From: Mycobacterium neglectum
Lineage (GTDB): Bacteria > Actinomycetota > Actinomycetes > Mycobacteriales > Mycobacteriaceae
Length of the DNA stretch: 64,000 bases
Direction: 5' to 3'
Assembly (NCBI RefSeq): GCF_002591975.1
Contig: NZ_NVQE01000002.1
Span: 206,150 to 270,149 of the forward strand
The notes under the pieces are model-generated. The model was not told the origin of the DNA, made no database searches, and worked only from the letters and a program-made list of their open reading frames with translations. This document shows positions 25,467-36,640 of this stretch, one piece after another. The translations under genes and the position numbers were made by a program. Numbering within the stretch: the stretch's first letter is position 1; every line of letters starts with the position of its first letter.

Positions 25467-26012
25467 TTACAGAGCCTTTCGAGCCAATGTCGCGGTCCGG
25501 TCGGCGTTGGCCAACAGCTGCGCCTGGTGTTTCGGCATCCAGAACACCTCGACGGCGAGGGCCACCAGATAGATGCCCGACGCCACGGTGTTCCCCCACG
25601 AGCCGTAGACCGAGTCCCACACCGCCGTGCCCGCCGCGACGACGAGGACGAAGATGAGCAGCCAACGCAACCACCGCCCCTTCTCCGCGGCGGCATGCAG
25701 GCCGCGGCTGTAATCAATGGCCGACGTGGCCAGTCGATGGTCATCGACGGGCTCGCCCCGGCGAACGGCTCGAGCCACTGACACGCGCTCCCGGCCGGAG
25801 AGGTCGCCGGCGTCCGGCCAGTACCGCGCCATACGCCGGGCCATCCAGATCCCGTAGAACGTGCCGACGATGACGAGCACGATCACCCCGGAAATCCAGA
25901 AGCCCGAGTCAAGCCATGCCAATGCACCCGCGCAGAGCCCGACGGCACCGCCGACTGTCAGTGCCCGGAGCGCGAATCCACCACGCCACACCACCGCGGG
26001 AATCGTGACCAC
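25467..26012 (-). CDS. Hypothetical membrane protein
   Basis: A protein of about 181 aa with four predicted transmembrane helices in two pairs: about residues 12-30 and 35-55 (FWISGVIVLVIVGTFYGIW), then 112-130 (WLLIFVLVVAAGTAVWDSVYG) and 133-152. A cytoplasmic or periplasmic loop lies between the pairs. I chose GTG 26012 as the start, although no ribosome site is visible; the frame is open as far as 26060, which would overlap the end of the MOSC gene. Other GTG codons a few residues downstream are possible. No function is suggested by sequence or neighbours. Confidence 0.65.
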   Translation of the reverse strand: MVTIPAVVWRGGFALRALTVGGAVGLCAGALAWLDSGFWISGVIVLVIVGTFYGIWMARRMARYWPDAGDLSGRERVSVARAVRRGEPVDDHRLATSAIDYSRGLHAAAEKGRWLRWLLIFVLVVAAGTAVWDSVYGSWGNTVASGIYLVALAVEVFWMPKHQAQLLANADRTATLARKAL

Positions 26013-26040
26013 GCGACATAGTGTGACCGAATTCGATGCC

Positions 26041-27741
26041 TCACAGGTCCAACACGACACCCTGACGCGGCTGGGCCGAACAGATCAGCACGGACCCCTC
26101 CGCGGGCAGTTCGAGGGGCGGCTGCCGATAGGTGACGGTCCCGTCCACCAACGGCGTCACGCAAATATGACACACGCCGCTGCGGCAGGAGAACCGTGTC
26201 GGAACATCGCAGGCCTCGGCGAGTTCGAGAATGCTGTCGTAGTCCTCCGACCAGTCGACGGTGATCCCACTGCGCGCGAAAGACACTGCCGGCCCTGCGC
26301 CCGGCGGCCCGTCGGGCAGATGTGGTGCCCGGTGCGGCGCGGCCGTGATGCCAGGGTTGATCGGCGGCAGCGCGCCGAAGAGTTCGGAATGTATCCGTGA
26401 CTCCTCGATCCCCGCCCCCGCCAGCGCGCTGCGCATCTCGGCCATGAACGGTTGGGGCCCGCACAGATACGCGATCGCCGTGTGTGGCAATCCGAGCGCA
26501 CCAATCGCCGCCGCGTCGGGTCGGCCGGACTCCGCGGTGAAGAACACGCGCTGGCGCGCATTGGCCAGCGAGTCGATCAGCTCGCTGACCTCTGGGCCGA
26601 AGGCGAGGCTCTTCGCGTCACGCGTGATGTGCAGCCACCAGACTTCCCGCTCGCTGTGCTGCGCGCCGAGAGCGTGCAGCATCGCCAGAACCGGGGTGAC
26701 CCCGATACCCGCCGAAACGAGAACGACCGGATCGGCGTCGTCTTCGAGATAGAAGTCGCCGCGTGGCGCGGCCGCCGCCACGACGGTCCCGGCACGGACG
26801 TTGGCATGGATCCACCCGCTCACGCGACCGTGTTCTTCGCGCTTGACGCTGATCCGATACCGCGCGCCTGAGCTCGACAGCGAATAGCTGCGCAGTGCCG
26901 GGAGTTCGCCGTCGGGAACCCGCAGCGTCAGGAACTGGCCCGGCCGCGCAGCAGGCAACATCGCGCCGTCGGAGGCCTCCAGTTCGATGGACATGACGGC
27001 CGGGCTTTCGCGGCGGGTTTGCGCGACGCGCAGTGTGCGGAATCCGTGCCACCCCGGTTCGACGCCGACGGGCGGGGGCGATGTGGCAGCAGGGTTGTCC
27101 TGGACGGCAAGCAATTCGGCGAAGGACTGCTGCCAGCCCGGGCTCAGCGCAGGCACGTCGACCGCCTTGCGGAGCATGCCGACATCTCGGTCCGGGAGAT
27201 ACAGCAGCGCATCGATATCGGCGACGCTCAGTTCGTGACGACCCCGTCGCGTCCGCACGATCTCGTCGCCCGCCACGACACGGCCTTCGGTGATGACGCG
27301 AAAGTAAAACCCTGGGCGGTGATGGGCGACGAGGAGATTGGGCATCTCGGGCTCGCCGAGTCGCATACCGACCCGAAAGCACGTCACCCGCGGTTGGGTG
27401 ACCTCGAACTCGGCCTCCCCGATCCGGTACCGGTCGCCGATGCACACCTCGTCATCGCCGAGACCGGTGATGGTGAAGTTCTCGCCGAACATGCCGGGCC
27501 GCAGGTCGTCGCGCCCGAAGTGGCGCTGCCAATGGTCGTAGGACTCCGTTTGGTACACCATGACCGCGCGTTGCTCACCGCCGTGACCGCCGAGGTCGCC
27601 CTGTCCATCACCGTCGATGTTCAGTCGCCGCACCATGACCGGGCCACGCACCGGTTCCTTGTATATGCCGGTGTGAACGGTCTTACCCCGCCACGCCACG
27701 TCCGCGGGTTTCCCGACGTTGACGGACACCAGAACACTCAC
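26041..27741 (-). CDS. MOSC domain - flavin reductase - 2Fe-2S ferredoxin fusion protein
   Basis: A 566-aa multidomain redox protein. Residues 1 to about 160 are a YiiM-like MOSC domain with the molybdenum-cofactor region TQPRVTCFRVG (Cys near 120) and GGHGGEQRAVMVYQ. About 230-330 is an FAD/FMN-binding reductase domain (PGQFLTLRVP, RSYSLSSS). About 335-450 is NAD(P)-binding (VLVSAGIGVTPVLAM, AYLCGPQPFM). About 475-566 is a plant-type ferredoxin with FSCRSGVCHICVTPL and a final Cys in VLICSAQ. This is a self-contained electron chain from NAD(P)H to the MOSC centre. YiiM proteins reduce N-hydroxylated compounds; the substrate here is inferred. GTG 27741 has GGGAGG six bases upstream and overlaps the CGNR gene by four bases. 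Confidence 0.88.
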   Translation of the reverse strand: MSVLVSVNVGKPADVAWRGKTVHTGIYKEPVRGPVMVRRLNIDGDGQGDLGGHGGEQRAVMVYQTESYDHWQRHFGRDDLRPGMFGENFTITGLGDDEVCIGDRYRIGEAEFEVTQPRVTCFRVGMRLGEPEMPNLLVAHHRPGFYFRVITEGRVVAGDEIVRTRRGRHELSVADIDALLYLPDRDVGMLRKAVDVPALSPGWQQSFAELLAVQDNPAATSPPPVGVEPGWHGFRTLRVAQTRRESPAVMSIELEASDGAMLPAARPGQFLTLRVPDGELPALRSYSLSSSGARYRISVKREEHGRVSGWIHANVRAGTVVAAAAPRGDFYLEDDADPVVLVSAGIGVTPVLAMLHALGAQHSEREVWWLHITRDAKSLAFGPEVSELIDSLANARQRVFFTAESGRPDAAAIGALGLPHTAIAYLCGPQPFMAEMRSALAGAGIEESRIHSELFGALPPINPGITAAPHRAPHLPDGPPGAGPAVSFARSGITVDWSEDYDSILELAEACDVPTRFSCRSGVCHICVTPLVDGTVTYRQPPLELPAEGSVLICSAQPRQGVVLDL

Positions 27742-28262
27742 AGCTCACCTCCCGTGCGGGCCCGGCGGTAGTGCCTTCTGGCCTTCATCCGGTTGCCACA
27801 GATGGCCATCGAACACCATCTCGCGGTGTTCGGCTTGCTGCGATCGATGAGGAACAACCGGCAGTCGGAGTTCGCGCACGACCGCAACCGGCCGGGACTC
27901 GAAATTCGCAGCGCATCCCAGGCCAGGACCGCGCGCGCGGCGCCGCTGGCACCACCGTCGACGTCCACCCGCCAGTCCAATCCGTCGGCTCCTGCGACGG
28001 GCCGCAGGCGGACGTCCTCGACGAACCGTTTGAGGGCCTTGGGTCCAGCCTCGCCACGCACCACTTTCTGCAGGACCGAGCGCGCTTCGAGTAGTGCGGC
28101 CTCCTCCGTCTTGGTGGTGGCGATTCCGTGGGCACGCATCCAGGTTTTCGCATCCGCTGAATTGGCGAGGCCGTCGTGCACGATGCCGTCGATCACCGGC
28201 GTTGTGTTCAGTAAGTCGAGCAGAAAGGCCTCGTCGGAAGGTTCAACCGCCACCAGGTCCAT
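27738..28262 (-). CDS. CGNR zinc-finger protein (ABATE-domain regulator)
   Basis: A 174-aa protein with an N-terminal ABATE domain (about residues 1-125) and a C-terminal CGNR zinc finger with ligands CANSDC and CSMAICGNR near 131-168, followed by a basic stretch (MKARRHYRRAR). Such proteins are putative transcription regulators. ATG 28262 was chosen because GGAGG lies six bases upstream. The coding frame extends further upstream but lacks a ribosome site there. It precedes the MOSC fusion with a four-base overlap and diverges from the hydrolase operon (28348), across an 85-base region with inverted repeats. It is therefore a plausible regulator of both. Confidence 0.88.
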   Translation of the reverse strand: MDLVAVEPSDEAFLLDLLNTTPVIDGIVHDGLANSADAKTWMRAHGIATTKTEEAALLEARSVLQKVVRGEAGPKALKRFVEDVRLRPVAGADGLDWRVDVDGGASGAARAVLAWDALRISSPGRLRSCANSDCRLFLIDRSKPNTARWCSMAICGNRMKARRHYRRARTGGEL

Positions 28263-28282
28263 ATCTAACCTCCAAATTGATA

Positions 28283-28321
28283 TTGACAGGTTACATGAGA
28301 AGGAGTTCACTGTCACTAACC
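28283..28321. promoter_or_regulatory. Inverted repeats in the CGNR/hydrolase divergent promoter region
   Basis: TGACAG (28284-28289) is mirrored by CTGTCA (28310-28315) and GGTTA (28289-28293) by TAACC (28317-28321), in an 85-base AT-rich divergent promoter region. TTGACA at 28283-28288 could serve as a rightward -35 hexamer, although no convincing -10 was found. This is the only place where both operons could be co-regulated. Confidence 0.4.
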
Positions 28322-28347
28322 GATAAACCCAATCAAAGGAGTTAGTC

Positions 28348-29217
28348 ATGGGAGTCCAGGTCCACCATCGCTACACCACCGTCAGCGGCCATCGGCTGTT
28401 CTACCGCGAAGCGGGTCCGCACGACGCACCGACGCTGGTGCTTCTGCACGGCTTTCCCACCAGCTCGTTCATGTTCCGCGATCTGATCCCCCGGTTGGCC
28501 GACCGCTATCACGTGATCGCGCCGGACCACCTCGGCTTCGGGCTGTCCGACGCACCCACCGTCGCGCAATTCGACTACACCTTCGACGCGTTGGCCGATC
28601 TCACCGAAGGACTGCTCGACCAGCTGGGCCTGACCCGATACGCGATTTACGTCCAGGATTACGGCGCCCCCATCGGCTGGCGGCTGGCACTGCGGCGTCC
28701 GCAGGCGATCAGCGCGATCATCACGCAGAACGGCAATGGTTACGACGAGGGCTTCGTCGAGAGCTTCTGGACGACGGTATGGGACTACCAGCGCGAACAG
28801 ACCCCCGACACCGAGGCAGGCGTTCGCGCCGCGCTGGATGTCGATGGAATCAGGTGGCAGTACGTGACCGGCGTCGGCGACGAATCGCTCGTGAGCCCGG
28901 ACACTTGGACCCACGACGTGGCCCTGGTGAGCCGGCCCGGAAACGACCAGATCCAGCTCAAGTTGTTCCGCGACTACGCGACCAACGCACCGTTGTACCC
29001 GGCGCTGCACGACTACCTGCGGACGAGCAGGGTACCGGTGCTCGCCGTGTGGGGTCACGGTGATCCGATCTTCGGGCCCGACGGTGCCCGCGCCTTCGAA
29101 AAGGACGCTCACGACGCAGAGATTCATCTGCTCGACGGCGGCCACTTCCTGCTGGAAACCGCCGCCGAGGAAGTCTCTGAGTTGATGCTCAGCTTCCTGC
29201 ACCGAGTCAACGCGTAA
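28348..29217 (+). CDS. Alpha/beta hydrolase (haloalkane dehalogenase/epoxide hydrolase-like)
   Basis: A 289-aa soluble alpha/beta hydrolase. The oxyanion motif is HGFP (34-37), the nucleophile elbow is VQDYGAPIG with Asp104, and the base is the His in GGHFLLE near residue 270, so it belongs to the Asp-nucleophile branch (dehalogenase, epoxide hydrolase). An acid is likely in WGHGDPIFG near 235. ATG 28348 has AAAGGAG six bases upstream. It is the first gene of an operon with a DUF427 protein, a VOC gene and a HAD hydrolase, a set that looks like a catabolic or detoxification unit. The substrate cannot be determined. Confidence 0.87.
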   Translation: MGVQVHHRYTTVSGHRLFYREAGPHDAPTLVLLHGFPTSSFMFRDLIPRLADRYHVIAPDHLGFGLSDAPTVAQFDYTFDALADLTEGLLDQLGLTRYAIYVQDYGAPIGWRLALRRPQAISAIITQNGNGYDEGFVESFWTTVWDYQREQTPDTEAGVRAALDVDGIRWQYVTGVGDESLVSPDTWTHDVALVSRPGNDQIQLKLFRDYATNAPLYPALHDYLRTSRVPVLAVWGHGDPIFGPDGARAFEKDAHDAEIHLLDGGHFLLETAAEEVSELMLSFLHRVNA

Positions 29218-29240
29218 ATAGCAAGAGAAGGGACACGACA

Positions 29241-30119
29241 ATGGGATTGGCATGGCAACAAGGCCCGCTGGCGGCGGGATCGATCGGCCGTTTCCTCACC
29301 GCGCAACCGATGCCCGAAAACCTGCTGTACGCCGAGCCGCTGCGCCGGCGGATGCGGGTCCGCGTGGACGACGACTGGATCGCCGACAGCGAGAACGTGT
29401 TGGCGCTTCACGAACCGGGTCGCTACCCCGTCGCCTACTTTCCGCTCGACGATGTCGTTGACGGAGTTCTGGTCGCCGAGGAGCGGGTCACAGGGCACGG
29501 CGATCTCGGCGACATGCAGTGGTACACCGTGGTCGTCGGCGAGCGCCGACTCCCCCACGCCGCGTGGCAGCATACGGCGCTGCCCGCCTATGCCACCGAG
29601 CTGACGCACCGCGTCGCATTCGCGTGGCGGGCGATGGACGGCTTCTACGAGGAGGACGACCGCATCGTCGGGCACGCAGCCGACCCGTACCATCGAGTCG
29701 ACATCCGGAACACCTCACGCCACCTCGTCGTCCGCGACGGTGACCGGGTGATCGCCGACACCCACCACCCGGTGGTGCTCTACGAATCCGGCTTTGCACC
29801 GCGCTGGTACGTCCCGCGCGAGGATATCGACGAATCACAACTCGAACATGTTGAGGGCCAGACGTTCTGCCCCTACAAGGGGCTGGCCGACTACTACACG
29901 ATCGGCGACCACAAGCGGGCCGCGTGGTCGTATATCGACGCGTGGCAGGAGTCCGCCCGCGTCAGCAATCTGGTCTCCTTCGAACCCGACAAGATCGAGG
30001 TATGGCTCGACGACCGCCGCTTGCATCTCGAACCGGGACAATCAGTCGTCGCCCACGGTGTCGACCGCGGCCTCGACTCCGACGAGGTGCTGCGAAGCCG
30101 CGCACGGAGCGCAACGTGA
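29241..30119 (+). CDS. Two-domain DUF427 protein
   Basis: A 292-aa protein of two tandem DUF427 units. The C-terminal unit has the full pattern: VVLYESGFAPRWYVPREDID near residue 175-195 followed by FCPYKGLADYY. The N-terminal unit is more divergent but has the parallel VLALHEPGRYPVAYFPLDDV. DUF427 proteins are small beta-sandwich-like proteins of unknown function, and double-unit forms are common in actinobacteria. ATG 29241 has GAGAAGGG upstream. The stop overlaps the VOC start by the GTGA arrangement at 30116-30119. The operon context suggests small-molecule metabolism. Confidence 0.85.
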   Translation: MGLAWQQGPLAAGSIGRFLTAQPMPENLLYAEPLRRRMRVRVDDDWIADSENVLALHEPGRYPVAYFPLDDVVDGVLVAEERVTGHGDLGDMQWYTVVVGERRLPHAAWQHTALPAYATELTHRVAFAWRAMDGFYEEDDRIVGHAADPYHRVDIRNTSRHLVVRDGDRVIADTHHPVVLYESGFAPRWYVPREDIDESQLEHVEGQTFCPYKGLADYYTIGDHKRAAWSYIDAWQESARVSNLVSFEPDKIEVWLDDRRLHLEPGQSVVAHGVDRGLDSDEVLRSRARSAT

Positions 30120-30552
30120 AGGCCACACTGGAAGTCGTGATCCTGCCGGTCTCCGACGTCGACAAGGCGCTGGACTTCTATCGCGACAAACTCGGGTTCA
30201 CCCTCGACGTCGACTACACGCCGACACCGGACTTTCGCGTCGCCCAGCTCACTCCGCCGGGGTCGAGCACCTCGATTCAGTTCGGCCTGGGACTGACCGA
30301 CGCACAACCCGGTTCGGTGCAGGGCCTCTACCTCGTCGTCGACGACATCGTCGCGGTGCGCGAGGAACTGGTCGACCACGGCGTCGGCGTGACCTCGATC
30401 CGGCACAAGAACGTCGACGACGGCCAGTGGCGCGTGGTCGTTTCCACTTGGGCGCGGATCCACGCAGGACCGATTACGCCAGCTTCGCCGACTTCAACGA
30501 TCCGGACGGCAACACCTGGGTCCTTCAGGAGCGTGGCAACCGCAATGAATGA
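30116..30552 (+). pseudogene. VOC (glyoxalase-like) gene with a frameshift
   Basis: Reading from GTG 30116 gives a typical VOC start (ATLEVVILPVSDVDKALDFY, then GLYLVVDDIVAVREEL near residue 75-90) up to VDDGQWR at about 30433. The normal continuation (FHLGADPRRTDYASFADF, then DPDGNTWVLQERG) is in a different frame and ends at TGA 30550-30552. The region is 437 bases, one short of a multiple of three, so one lost base near 30428-30460 (for example one G of a TGGG run) explains it. All other family features are intact, so this is a very recent mutation or a sequencing error. The downstream HAD gene starts at 30545 inside its end. Confidence 0.85.
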
Positions 30553-31222
30553 CCGTCCCGCGGTGCTGGTCTTCGATGTGAACGAGACCCTGATCGACAT
30601 CACCTCACTCGAGCCCCTTTTCGAGACGGTGTTCGGCGACCGCAGCGTGCTACGCGAGTGGTTCAACCAGCTCGTCATGTACTCGATGACGGCCACCCTT
30701 TCGGACAACTACGTCGACTTCTTCACGCTCGGACAAGCCGTTCTACGGATGATCGGCGACACTCGCCACGTGCTGATCGCCGACGGCGATCTCGACGAAC
30801 TCGCATACGGAATGCGCACCATGCCCGCTCACTCCGATGTCGCAGATGGGCTCGCGAAGCTGCGGGCGCACGGCTATCGGCTTGTCACCCTGACCAATTC
30901 ACCGCCGAGGCCGGGTGCGCCGACGCCGTTGGAGAGCGCCGGCCTCGCCCAATTCTTCGAAAAGCAGTTCAGTGTCGACACCTGGCGTGTTTTCAAGCCG
31001 TCGCCGCGGCTGTACACGGGCGTCGCCGAGCAGCTGGGGGTGGTGGCGACGGACTGCATGATGGTCGCCGCCCACGTCTGGGACACCATCGGTGCACAGT
31101 CGGCGGGTTTCCGCGGCGCGCTGATCACCCGCCCGGGCAACGCCGCGCTGCCCAGTGTCGAGTTGCCTCAACCGGATGTGGTCGTCGCAGACCTGGAGGA
31201 ACTGGTCGAGCGGCTCGGCTAG
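30545..31222 (+). CDS. Haloacid dehalogenase type II (HAD superfamily hydrolase)
   Basis: A 225-aa HAD protein. Motif I is VFDVNETLID with the nucleophile Asp near residue 11, motif II is TLTNS near 117, and the Lys and motif-IV region are in VFKPSPRLYTGVAEQLG and MVAAHVWDTIGAQSAGFRG. This pattern is that of (S)-2-haloacid dehalogenases (motif IV has the His-x2-Asp of type II). ATG 30545 overlaps the end of the VOC gene by eight bases. The frame also joins the first part of the VOC reading frame because of the frameshift. It is the last gene of the hydrolase operon and is convergent with sufT, seven bases away. Confidence 0.9.
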   Translation: MNDRPAVLVFDVNETLIDITSLEPLFETVFGDRSVLREWFNQLVMYSMTATLSDNYVDFFTLGQAVLRMIGDTRHVLIADGDLDELAYGMRTMPAHSDVADGLAKLRAHGYRLVTLTNSPPRPGAPTPLESAGLAQFFEKQFSVDTWRVFKPSPRLYTGVAEQLGVVATDCMMVAAHVWDTIGAQSAGFRGALITRPGNAALPSVELPQPDVVVADLEELVERLG

Positions 31223-31229
31223 CGCGGCT

Positions 31230-31554
31230 TCAGACCGTGAAGCCCAGTGCGCGGAGCTGTTCGCGGCCGTCCTCGGTGATCTTGTCCGGACCCCACGGCG
31301 GGTTCCACACCCAATTGATCTTGATCTCCTTGACCAGGCCGCTTCCGACCAATGCGGTCCGCGACTGGTCTTCGATCACATCGGTCAACGGGCAGGCCGC
31401 CGACGTCAACGTCATGTCGATCAACGCGATGTCGCCCTGCTCCCCTTTTTCGATGCCGAAGCCGTAGACGAGACCAAGGTCGACGACGTTGATCCCGAGC
31501 TCGGGGTCGACGACGTCGCGCATCGCCTCTTCGAGATCGGCGAGCATCTCCTCG

Positions 31555-31577
<23 letters not shown>
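31230..31577 (-). CDS. sufT: MIP18/DUF59 iron-sulfur assembly protein SufT
   Basis: A 115-aa DUF59 protein, the last gene of the suf operon and equivalent to Rv1466. It assists maturation of Fe-S proteins. Features are VVDPELGINVVDLGLVYG (residues about 20-37), the conserved Cys in LTSAACPLTDVIEDQ (about residue 65), and a NWVWNPPWGPDKIT C-terminus. ATG 31577 has GAGGAG seven bases upstream; its first 23 bases overlap the sufU end. Confidence 0.93.
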
Positions 31578-34034
<2,457 letters not shown>

Positions 34035-34038
<4 letters not shown>

Positions 34039-35213
34039 GAGGTGGCCGTCCTTGATTCCGTTATCTGTAGTTCGTGTTCGATGGCCTCGGTGAGGCGTTC
34101 TCGCACCGCGGGCACAGCGATCTTGCCAATCAGTTCGCCGAAGAAGCCCCGGACGACGAGTCGTCTGGCCTGGTCCTCGGGAATACCGCGCGCCTGCAGG
34201 TAGAACAGCTGCTCGTCGTCGAAACGTCCGGTGGCGCTGGCATGTCCGGCGCCGGCGATCTCGCCGGTCTCGATCTCGAGGTTGGGTACCGAGTCGGCGC
34301 GCGCGCCGTCGGTGAGCACCAGGTTGCGGTTGGTCTCGAAGGTGTCGGTGCCCGTCGCCGCGGCCCGGATCAGCACGTCGCCGATCCACACCGTATGCGC
34401 GTCTGGCTTGGCGGAGTCCGGATCACCTTGCAGCGCACCCTTGTACGTGACGTGCGAGCGGCAGTTCGGCTGAGCGTGGTCGACCAGCAGGCGCGATTCG
34501 AAGTGCTGGCCGTCGTCGGCGAAGTACAGGCCGAGCAGCTCGGCGTCCCCGCCTGGCGCACAGAACTTCGTCCGCGCGGTGAGCCGCACCAGGTCACCGC
34601 CCAGGGTGACCGCCACGTGCCGCAGCACCGCATCCTTGCCCAGCGCGGCGTGATGGGTGCTGACGTGCACGGCGTCGTCGGCCCAGTCTGCGATCGAGAC
34701 GACGGTCAGCCGCGCGGCGTCCGCGACGACGAATTCGACGTTGTCGGCGTAGGTTCCGCTGCCGCGATGATCGATGACGACAACGGCCTCGCCGAGCTCG
34801 CCCACCCGCACCTGCAGGTGGCCGTAGGCCGTCGCTCCCGCACCGGGCCCGGTGACACCGATTTCGATGGGCTCCTCGCAGACGACGCCCTTCGGGACGG
34901 TGACCAGGGTCGCGCTGTCGAACGACGAGAAAGCCTGGGCGGCAACTCGGTCCGCGGGCGTCCCGGCCTGTCCGAGGCGCTCGTCGCCGCGCCGCACCGT
35001 CTCGACGGTGACGCCTTCGCATACGGAGACCTCGATGACGGCAGTGCCGTTGGCGGAAGCGGAGCCGTCGTGCAGCCCGCGCAGGCGCTTCAGCGGGGTG
35101 AAGCGCCAGATTTCGTCGCGGCCACCGGGCACCTCGAAAGCGTCGACGTCGAACGACGTGAACAGCTCGCCTTTGTTGGCACCCTCGACCGCAGTGGTGA
35201 GGTTCTGAGTCAC
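34035..35213 (-). CDS. sufD: Fe-S assembly protein SufD
   Basis: A 392-aa beta-helix scaffold subunit that pairs with SufB. It begins with an extended N-terminal region (DEIWRFTPLKRLRGLHDG) and has the SufBD core motif SHVTYKGALQGD (near residue 265) and GHASATGRFDDEQLFYLQARGIPEDQAR near the C-terminus. GTG 35213 shares one base with the sufB stop. The protein length is usual for actinobacteria. Confidence 0.96.
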
Positions 35214-36640
35214 TAGCCGACCGCGCCTTCCATCTGCAGCTCGATCAGGCGGTTCAGCTCGAGCGCGTATTCCATCGGCAGTTCCTTGGCGATCGGCTCG
35301 ACGAAGCCGCGCACCACCATGGCCATCGCCTCGTCCTCGGTCATGCCGCGGCTCATCAGGTAGAACAGCTGATCCTCGCTGACCTTGGACACGGTCGCCT
35401 CATGACCCATCGTGACGTCGTCCTCGCGGATGTCGACATACGGGTAGGTGTCACTGCGGCTGATCGTATCGACAAGCAGCGCATCGCATTTGACCGATGA
35501 GCGCGACCCATGTGCTCCTTTGTTGACCTGAACCAGGCCACGGTAGGACGCGCGACCACCGCCGCGTGCGACGGACTTCGACACGATGTTGCTCGACGTG
35601 TTCGGCGCCAGGTGGAGCATTTTGGCGCCGGTGTCCTGATGCTGACCCTCGCCCGCGAACGCCACCGACAGCACCTCGCCCTTGGCGTGCTCACCGGTCA
35701 TCCACACGGCGGGGTACTTCATTGTGACCTTCGAGCCGATGTTGCCGTCGACCCACTCCATCGTGGCGCCGGCTTCGGCCCGCGCCCGCTTGGTGACGAG
35801 GTTGTACACGTTGTTCGACCAGTTCTGGATGGTGGTGTATCGGCAACGGCCACCGGGCTTCACGATGATCTCGACGACCGCCGAGTGCAACGAGTCGCTC
35901 TTGTAGATGGGCGCAGTACACCCCTCCACATAGTGCACGTAAGCGTCCTCGTCGACGATGATCAGGGTGCGCTCGAACTGACCCATGTTCTCGGTGTTGA
36001 TCCGGAAATAGGCCTGCAGTGGGATGTCGACGTGGACGCCCTTGGGCACGTAGATGAACGAACCACCCGACCACACTGCGGTATTCAACGCGGAGAACTT
36101 GTTGTCACCGGCGGGGATCACTGTCCCGAAGTACTGCTTGAACAGTTCGGGATGCTCACGCAGTCCCGAATCGGTGTCCAGGAAGATGACACCTTGGGCC
36201 TCCAGATCCTCGCGGATCGAGTGGTAGACGACCTCCGACTCGTACTGCGCGGCGACACCGGACACCAGGCGTTGCTTCTCCGCCTCGGGGATGCCGAGCC
36301 TGTCGTAGGTGTTCTTGATGTCGGCGGGCAGATCGTCCCACGTGGCGGCCTGCTTCTCGCTGGAGCGCACGAAGTACTTGATGTTGTCGAAGTGGATGCC
36401 CTCGAGGTTTGAGCCCCAGTTCGGCATCGGCTTCTTGTCGAAGGTGCGCAGCGCCCGCAGGCGGGTTTCCAGCATCCACTCCGGTTCGCTCTTCTTCGAC
36501 GAGATGTCGCGCACCACAGCCTCGGACAGACCGCGCTGGGCGCTGGCGCCCGCTACGTCCGAATCCGCCCAGCCATAGCCGTAGCGACCCAGCGACTCAA
36601 TGGTCTGCTCCTGGGTCAGGGCTTCGGGGGTGGTCGTCAT
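35213..36640 (-). CDS. sufB: Fe-S assembly scaffold SufB, intein-free
   Basis: A 475-aa scaffold protein where new Fe-S clusters are built. Motifs include [41 protein letters not shown] (conserved Cys and sulfur-channel region), and [18 protein letters not shown] (conserved Cys near 375). The coding region is continuous with no self-splicing intein, unlike M. tuberculosis SufB (Rv1461). ATG 36640 ([13 protein letters not shown]) overlaps the sufR stop by four bases (ATGA). Confidence 0.97.
   Translation of the reverse strand: MTTTPEALTQEQTIESLGRYGYGWADSDVAGASAQRGLSEAVVRDISSKKSEPEWMLETRLRALRTFDKKPMPNWGSNLEGIHFDNIKYFVRSSEKQAATWDDLPADIKNTYDRLGIPEAEKQRLVSGVAAQYESEVVYHSIREDLEAQGVIFLDTDSGLREHPELFKQYFGTVIPAGDNKFSALNTAVWSGGSFIYVPKGVHVDIPLQAYFRINTENMGQFERTLIIVDEDAYVHYVEGCTAPIYKSDSLHSAVVEIIVKPGGRCRYTTIQNWSNNVYNLVTKRARAEAGATMEWVDGNIGSKVTMKYPAVWMTGEHAKGEVLSVAFAGEGQHQDTGAKMLHLAPNTSSNIVSKSVARGGGRASYRGLVQVNKGAHGSRSSVKCDALLVDTISRSDTYPYVDIREDDVTMGHEATVSKVSEDQLFYLMSRGMTEDEAMAMVVRGFVEPIAKELPMEYALELNRLIELQMEGAVG

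Noticed and set aside
29924..31222. Apparent 432-aa fusion of VOC and HAD proteins
   Set aside because: The VOC C-terminus is in another frame and the HAD protein has its own ATG at 30545. The fusion is only an effect of the frameshift.
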